Origin: Paulinella micropora
Lineage: Eukaryota > Cercozoa > Imbricatea > Euglyphida > Paulinellidae
DNA: 64,000 nucleotides
Direction of reading: 5' to 3'
NCBI GenBank assembly: GCA_019918135.1
Contig: WBZZ01002516.1
Location: forward strand, 229,501-293,500
Part shown: positions 58,430 to 64,000 of the stretch, in pieces
Layout of the letters: each line of letters opens with the position of its first letter
How positions within the stretch are numbered: position 1 is the first letter of the stretch
Translations under genes and position numbers: made by a program
Notes under the pieces: model-generated
Seen by the model: the letters and a program-made list of their open reading frames with translations, nothing else
Database searches by the model: none
Told to the model about the DNA's origin: nothing

Positions 58430-58868
58430 CATTTATCTACAATAGACAGGTCTATCTCGTATATCATAAAATAAGCCTTAGAAACATATAAAACATACAC
58501 AGGAAGACAGAAAACACACCTTTGTTTTACAAAAACACACCTTTGTTCTGACAAAAAAAACGACAAACTAAGCACACTAAGAGAGATTTGGTCAAAATGA
58601 CGACAAAAACCATATTTTATTATATAATAAAATATATATAAATTTCATTTATATGGTTTTTGTCGTCATTTTGACCAAATCTCTCTTAGTGTGCTTAGTT
58701 TGTCTTTTTTTGTCAAAACAAAGGTGTGTTTTTGTAAAACAAAGGTGTGTTTTCTGTCTTCCTGTGTGTGTTTTATATGTTTCTAAGGCTTATTTTATGA
58801 TATACGAGATAGACCTGTCTATTGTAGATAAATGATCACACACATAAAAATGTATTTATTATTAAATT
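58430..58868. repeat. Hairpin unit, right copy
   Basis: Inverted copy of the left hairpin unit, centre near 58630, with the loop sequence reversed. Ends in ATTATTAAATTACC, the complement of the left outer flank. Confidence 0.8.
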
Positions 58869-58992
58869 ACCAAAGGTGTGTTTTTGTAAAACAAAGGTGT
58901 GTTTTCTGTCTTCCTGTGTGTTTTATATGTTTCTAAGGCTTATTTTATGATATACGATATAGACCTGTCTATTGTAGATAAATGATCTATAT
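58869..58992 (+). repeat. Partial hairpin-unit copy
   Basis: About 120 bases repeat one arm end of the hairpin unit (AAAGGTGTGTTTTTGTAAAA to GTAGATAAATGATC), directly after the giant palindrome. It introduces a second satellite run. Confidence 0.75.
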
Positions 58993-61462
58993 ATATATAT
59001 ATTCTATACTATACTATACTATACTATAATGTACTATACTATACTATATATGCTCTATATATAGACATATATATATATAATATACATATATATATACTAT
59101 TACTATACTATACTATACTATACTATACTATACTATACTACTATACTATACTATACTACACTATACTATACTATATATGTACTATATTATACTATATTAT
59201 ACTATACTATACTATACTATACTACTATACTATACTATAATATACTATAATATACTATACTATACTATACTATACTACACTATACTAGAGTATATTATAC
59301 TATACTATACTATACTATACTATACTATACTATACTATACTATACTATACCATACCATACTATACTATACTATACTATATATACTATACTATACTATACT
59401 ATACTATACTATACTATACTATACTATACTATACTATACTATACTATATTATACTACACTATACTACACTATACTACACTATACTATACTATACTATACT
59501 ATACTATACTTTACTATACTTTACTATACTATATTATATCATATTATATGATACTATACTATATTATACTATACTATACTATACCATACTATACTATACT
59601 ATAATATTATATAATATATTATATACTATACTATACTCTATACTATATATATATATATTCTATACTATACTATACTATATACTATACTATACTATATTAT
59701 ACTATACTATACTAACTATACTATACTATACTATACTATAGTACTAGTATAGTATAGTATAGTATAGTATAGTATAGTATAGTATAGTGTAATACAGTAT
59801 AGTATAGAATAGTAAGAATAGTATAGTATAGTATAGTATAGAATAGTATAGTATAGCATAGTATAGTATAGTATAGTATAGTATAGTATAGTATAGTATA
59901 GTGTAGGAAAGTATAGGAAAGTATAGTGTAATATAGTATAGTATAGTAAAGTATAATATATTATAATATAGTATAAGTATAGTATAGTATAGTATAGTAT
60001 AGTATAGTATAGTACAATATAGTACAATATAATATAGTATAACATAGTGTAGTATAGTATAGTATAGTATAGTATAGTATAGTATAGTATAGTATAGTAT
60101 AGTATAGTATAGTATAGTATAAGTATAGTATAGTATAGTATAATATAGTATAATATAGTATAGCATAGTGTATAGTATAGTATAGTACGGTATACTACTA
60201 TACTATACTATACTATACTATACTATACTATACTATACTATACTATACTATACTATATATATGTATATATATATACTATACTATACCATACTATACACTA
60301 TATACTATATCATGCTATACTATACTATACTATACTATACTATACTATACTATACTATACTATACTATACTATACTATATACTATACTATACTATACTAT
60401 ACTATACTGTACTATACTATACTATACTATACTATACTATACTATACTATACTATACTGTGCTTCACTATACTCAGACTATACCATGCTGTACTATTCTA
60501 CATTATGATAAATTATACTATACTATATTCTACTATATTATACTACTCTACTCTATTCTACTATACTATACTATACTATACTATACTATACTATACTATA
60601 CTATACTATACTGGATTTTACTCAGGCTATACTATACTATACTATACTATACTATGCTATAGTATACTATACTATGCTGTACTATTCTACATTATGATAC
60701 ACTATACTATACTATACTATACTCTACTCTACTCTACTCTACTCTACTCTACTATACTATACTATACACTAATACTATACTATACTATACTATACTATAC
60801 TATACTATACTATACTATACTATACTATACTATACTATACTATACTATACTATACTATACTGTACTACACTATATTATACTATACTACACTCTACTATAC
60901 TATACTATACTATACTATACTATACTATACTATACTATACTATACTATACTATATACTATACTATACTATACTATACTATACTATATTATACTATATTAT
61001 ACTATACTATACTATACTATACTATATTATACTATACTATACTATACTATACTATACTATACTATACTATACTATACTACACTACACTATACTATACTAT
61101 ACTATACTATACTATACTATACTATACTATACTATACTATACTATACTATACTATACTATACTATACTATACTATACTATACTATAATATACTATAATAT
61201 ACTATACTATGTATATATACATAGATATATATAATATGTAATATATATATACTATACTATACTGTTACTATACTATACAAAACTATACAAAACTATACTA
61301 TACTATACTATACTATACTATATATGAATACTATACTATATTATACTATACTATACTATACTATACTATACTATACTATACTATACTATACTATATTATA
61401 CTATACTATACTATACTATACTATACTATACTATACTGTACTACACTATATTATACTAAATT
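58993..61462. repeat. Second satellite run with internal inversions
   Basis: ACTAT repeats at 58993-59740, TAGTA orientation at about 59741-60190, and ACTAT again at about 60195-61462. The orientation switches near 59742 and 60192. Blocks inside match parts of the giant palindrome (for example the TAAGAATAG interruption near 59812 and 56856). No gene is supported. Confidence 0.85.
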
Positions 61463-61530
61463 TTACTGTCAATGAAAAAAATGTGTTTTACAAAGACTGC
61501 AATGATTTTTTATGTGAGTTCACGCCTTGG

Positions 61531-61910
61531 TTACCTGATTGTTTTCATCACAGTTTCAAGTAGTTTGGTTCTGTGCACATCAAAGCTTCGCAAAGGAAAA
61601 ATTCTTCCCTCAGAAGAGAGAACACCGATCCCTTCTCTGCTGAGACCACGATGTTTTAGTTCGAGGCACAGATCAGCCTCCCATTGCGTAAAACGTCGTC
61701 CTTGCTGAAACACGGTGGAGACAAAGAACGAAGCAAACAAATGTTTCGATTCTGCGATCAGATGCCTTGCTTGTGTTTCATCCAACTTGCGATGACCCCC
61801 TTTACCGTCTTGCATTGACACTATCCTTTTCCGGTAGCGGTGAAGTTGCTCTGGAGCAAACGTTTGCAGCCAGGCCTCGAATCCAAACCCCAGAAAGTCG
61901 CCTGTCTAAA
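61531..61910 (-). CDS. Exon-like coding remnant, unknown family
   Basis: The open stretch includes APEQLHRYRKRIVSMQDGK, ARHLIAESKHLFASFFVS and FTQWEADLCLELKHRGLSRE. It can be read upstream to a TTGTTTAGACAG sequence on the minus strand that looks like a 3' splice site near 61910, and a second coding-like stretch (LRAHFKTLAQQLESQPHRPP) lies at 61925-62080. Two exons of a host gene or of a repeated gene family fit this picture. Function unknown. Confidence 0.35.
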
Positions 61911-62110
61911 CAATTTTTTTTCATTTCAAGATTCCTCAACAAAGGTTTGGGTGCTGTACTTGTAAAACTTTTGCGTAGTTTCAGGTCGCCTTGAACGATC
62001 TCGTTGTGTGGAGGTCGATGTGGCTGGCTCTCCAGCTGCTGTGCGAGGGTCTTGAAATGAGCTCTCAGTGTCGAAAAATAATTGCGCTTAAGGATCTGAA
62101 AAACATGCAT

Positions 62111-63039
62111 TTTCAGATGTCATGAAAAGCTTTCTAAGTCCAGTTTGAACATGAGACTTTTATGTATAAAAGCCCCAAATTGCCTTTTCAGCTTTGATTT
62201 TTTTCTGGAAAAAATGAAAAAAAACTGTTTGGGCTGAGTTGAATGTGAGACTTTTATGCATAAATGGTCATCCGGGCGTTTCCAATGTGTGTGTCCAGTG
62301 TCACCAGTGACTCAAAACTGTTTTGGGCTACTCATTTTTCAAGTTGTTAGTCCGGAAATGCATCTTTGGGCAAATCCGAACCGTATTTCAAATTTGGAAT
62401 CCCGCGGCCCACAATTATGATTCGACAAAAGAAAAACCATGTTTTTGGCTCAGGACAACTTTTTTTTTTCCTTGAGTGCAAAAAGTCCCTTTCGACCTTT
62501 TCTCAACCACCCTCTGTTTTTCTCGACAGCCCAAAACTGGTTTGAGACAATGTCTGAAAAAAAAAATGTTGTGGAAAGCCCCAATCGGTCGTGGTGGATC
62601 GACGACAATCTTCCTAAACCTTTCTTTGCCAGGGCAGAATCGAAATGTTCGACCTGTCAGCAAAGGGATGGTCACAAACTTTTGTTCCTCGAGGTCTGAA
62701 CAGGGTCGAATGTGGGTCATTTCTGCTTGGGACGAGGAGAAAAACAAAACTACGATCTTTCATTTGGCTGAACGAGACTGTTTGCATACGGGCAACAGAT
62801 CGTCCTTGCCTGAGTTTGTGACCTGGGATGCGTCGCTGCGTCGCATCTTTGAACAAGGCACCAGTGCACCTACCGGTCAACAAGCATGTCCCTTTCGTTC
62901 TCTTGTTCTCTCTCTTCTTGTTTTTGGTTCTTTTTTGCTCTCACTTTGTCTTGTGGTTGATGTCTTCGTGTGTGTTGTTGAGTTTGAATTCCGTCCCCCC
63001 CCAACTTCCTCACGTGTTTTGCGGTGATGTTTTCGGTTA
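62111..63039. other. Mostly unassigned span with short coding-like pieces
   Basis: No complete gene is supported. A plus-strand stretch around 62700-62880 (MWVISAWDEEKNKTTIFHL onward) looks protein-like and could be an exon upstream of the methyltransferase-like region; a pyrimidine-rich run at 62890-63010 follows and could be intronic. The words ACTTTTATGCATAAA recur near 62157, 62250, 63170 and 63280. Confidence 0.35.
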
Positions 63040-63771
63040 TGGATCCCATGTGGCAACTGTAGGCAAGCTGAAGAAGAAGCTTAAAGAGTTGCTCAAGGAC
63101 ATGGCTGGGAAGGCTGCCAACGTGGCTGCCACTGAGGAAGAGGTGTGGTCCATTTGCAATTGAAGGGGTTATGCATAAAAGTTCCATGTTCTGATTGGGT
63201 CTGATGAATTTTTCACGTTTTTTCTGGTTTTCCAATTGGAGTCCACTTTTTACGTCGGAGCCCAACTGCAGCACCACTTTTATGCATAAAAGTGCTGACC
63301 GGTTTCAGGCACTGGTGGCACTTGCATGGTTTTTGCAGGGAACTGGGGACGAACATGCCTGTGGAGGCTCTTTCAGCGACTGGGTACCAAACCATTGAGA
63401 CTGTTTACTGGTACAAAAAGAATCACAACTACGTGGGAGATGTCCAGAAGTGGATCAAGGCGGTGGAGATGATGTTGGTGCCCGTCAACCCGAAGCAGGC
63501 CTCCTTCGTCCTCAATCTCGACCAGAACCCCGTCCTCCGTCACAACCTCTTCATCGTCGAGGTACCGGTCAAGAAACAGCGCCATTCCGCCGACGGACAA
63601 CGTGTGAACGTCTACGAGAAGCCTACGGAGCTGTCCAAGCAGATTTTGTCAACCATTCTGCCTCTGGGCAATGTTCTTGTTGCATACATGGGTTCAGGTT
63701 CAGATGTGATCGGTGCTTTGGAGGCCGACATGCGAGTTACTGGCATCGACATCGACACAAAAGCAGGTTGA
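63040..63771 (+). CDS. DNA methyltransferase-like gene region (N6/N4 type)
   Basis: The clear part is 63292-63771: LVPVNPKQASFVLNLDQNPV, then NVYEKPTELSKQILSTILP, VLVAYMGSGSDVIGALEAD and VTGIDID. A KP-E-L helix followed by a GSGS loop and an acidic strand is the cofactor-binding layout of the DNA N6/N4 methyltransferase family. A DPPY-type catalytic motif was not found in the open part. An upstream stretch at 63040-63165 (GKLKKKLKELLKDMAGKAAN) may be an earlier exon. The region looks decayed or spliced and ends against the copia fragment. Confidence 0.45.
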
Positions 63772-63789
63772 CTTCGCGAATGCTCGTGT

Positions 63790-64000
63790 CCGGGAGTTCC
63801 TGAAACCGACCAAGAAGTATCATAAACTTATCCAGCAAGTAATCCATTTGGTCTTTTGGAAGGTACTTAGTTAATACATCCGCGATTTGTTCACGGGTAT
63901 CTACTTTCCGGAACTTGACAATTCCGCTACTCTCAAGTTCGTTCAAGTAATGTTCTTCCACGAGTAGATGTTTTGTCCGCGGTCCCGAGAGTCCTCGTTG
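63790..64000 (-). mobile_element. Ty1/copia retrotransposon fragment (RNase H end)
   Basis: Minus-strand sequence reads the typical copia RNase H end: VEEHYLNELESSGIVKFRKV then TREQIADVLTKYLPKD, matching the conserved (I)AD-(I/V)LTK-LP signature. Only the 3' end of pol lies in the window; the rest would be to the right. No LTR was identified at the inner edge. Treated as a fossil of uncertain age. Confidence 0.75.

Larger units (their letters stand above)
53957..58868. repeat. Giant palindrome of satellite DNA (about 4.9 kb)
   Basis: The two halves are inverted copies of each other about a centre near 56434: hairpin units at the ends (53957-54420 and 58430-58868), pentanucleotide satellite (ACTAT on the left, its complement TAGTA on the right), and an inner inverted pair (56196-56280 and 56588-56672). 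Outer flanks also match in inverted order (GGTAATTTAATAATAAATAC and its complement). No real gene lies inside; long Tyr/Leu/Ile frames are read from the satellite. Confidence 0.85.

Noticed and set aside
58653-58835. Short cysteine-containing frame in the hairpin unit
   Set aside because: It is encoded by the hairpin repeat arm and has a mirrored counterpart; no sign of a gene.
53957-61462. CRISPR array
   Set aside because: The repeats are contiguous pentamers and large inverted copies, without unique spacers of regular size or cas genes.
54605-61563. Long open frames rich in Tyr, Leu, Ile and Thr
   Set aside because: They are read directly from ACTAT/TAGTA satellite, occur in several frames and both strands, and have no domain.
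1-64000. tRNA and rRNA genes
   Set aside because: No cloverleaf-like A/B box pairs or conserved rRNA segments were noticed on reading; a dedicated scan was not possible.

Overview
The window reads as eukaryotic (protist-like) DNA packed with virus-like elements; no bacterial operons, tRNA or rRNA genes were seen. The host cannot be named from sequence alone. The evidence for a eukaryotic setting is the Polinton-like virus (PLV) gene sets, a Ty1/copia fragment at the right edge, possible spliced exons near 61.5-63.8 kb, and several kilobases of AT-rich satellite.

Region A (about 1-24.47 kb, GC-rich) is a large PLV-type element, cut by the left window edge. It encodes a YqaJ-type exonuclease, a fusion of TV-Pol (transposon/virus family A DNA polymerase) with a superfamily 3 helicase, a RuvC/A22-like resolvase, an HMG/YABBY-like protein, a double-jelly-roll major capsid protein, a penton-like minor capsid candidate, an A32/FtsK-type packaging ATPase, a discoidin-domain fibre, two large coiled-coil proteins and a set of small membrane or basic proteins. 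Replication and recombination genes lie left and the structural block lies right, mostly on the minus strand. A tandem pair of about 355-bp palindromic repeats sits behind the polymerase-helicase gene. A short motif (TTTTAATCTTCT) recurs before several start codons.

Region B (about 24.47-33.83 kb and 43.98-52.0 kb, AT-rich) is a second, unrelated PLV: penton-like protein, major capsid protein, packaging ATPase, a 755-residue protein with a phospholipase A2-like motif, a GIY-YIG endonuclease, an S74-type self-processing fibre, a superfamily 3 helicase and an archaeo-eukaryotic primase. It looks more decayed than A (roughly six to eight breaks against about two). The A/B boundary near 24.47 kb lies inside one open frame.

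Region C (33.834-43.978 kb, GC-rich) is a 10.1-kb block lodged inside the fibre gene of B. It carries a dynamin-like GTPase, an F-box/leucine-rich-repeat protein, two unknown proteins and a large UL9-like origin-binding helicase with a primase-type zinc motif. The genes at both ends run out at the block's edges, so C is a piece of a larger genome, possibly a giant virus. It is either a true insertion or an assembly chimera.

Region D (52.0-64.0 kb) holds a small inverted-repeat element, two short genes, a giant palindrome (about 53.96-58.87 kb) made of ACTAT-type pentanucleotide satellite with hairpin ends, a further satellite run to 61.46 kb, remnants of a spliced gene, a DNA methyltransferase-like gene and the end of a copia element. 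All functional calls come from motif reading by eye.
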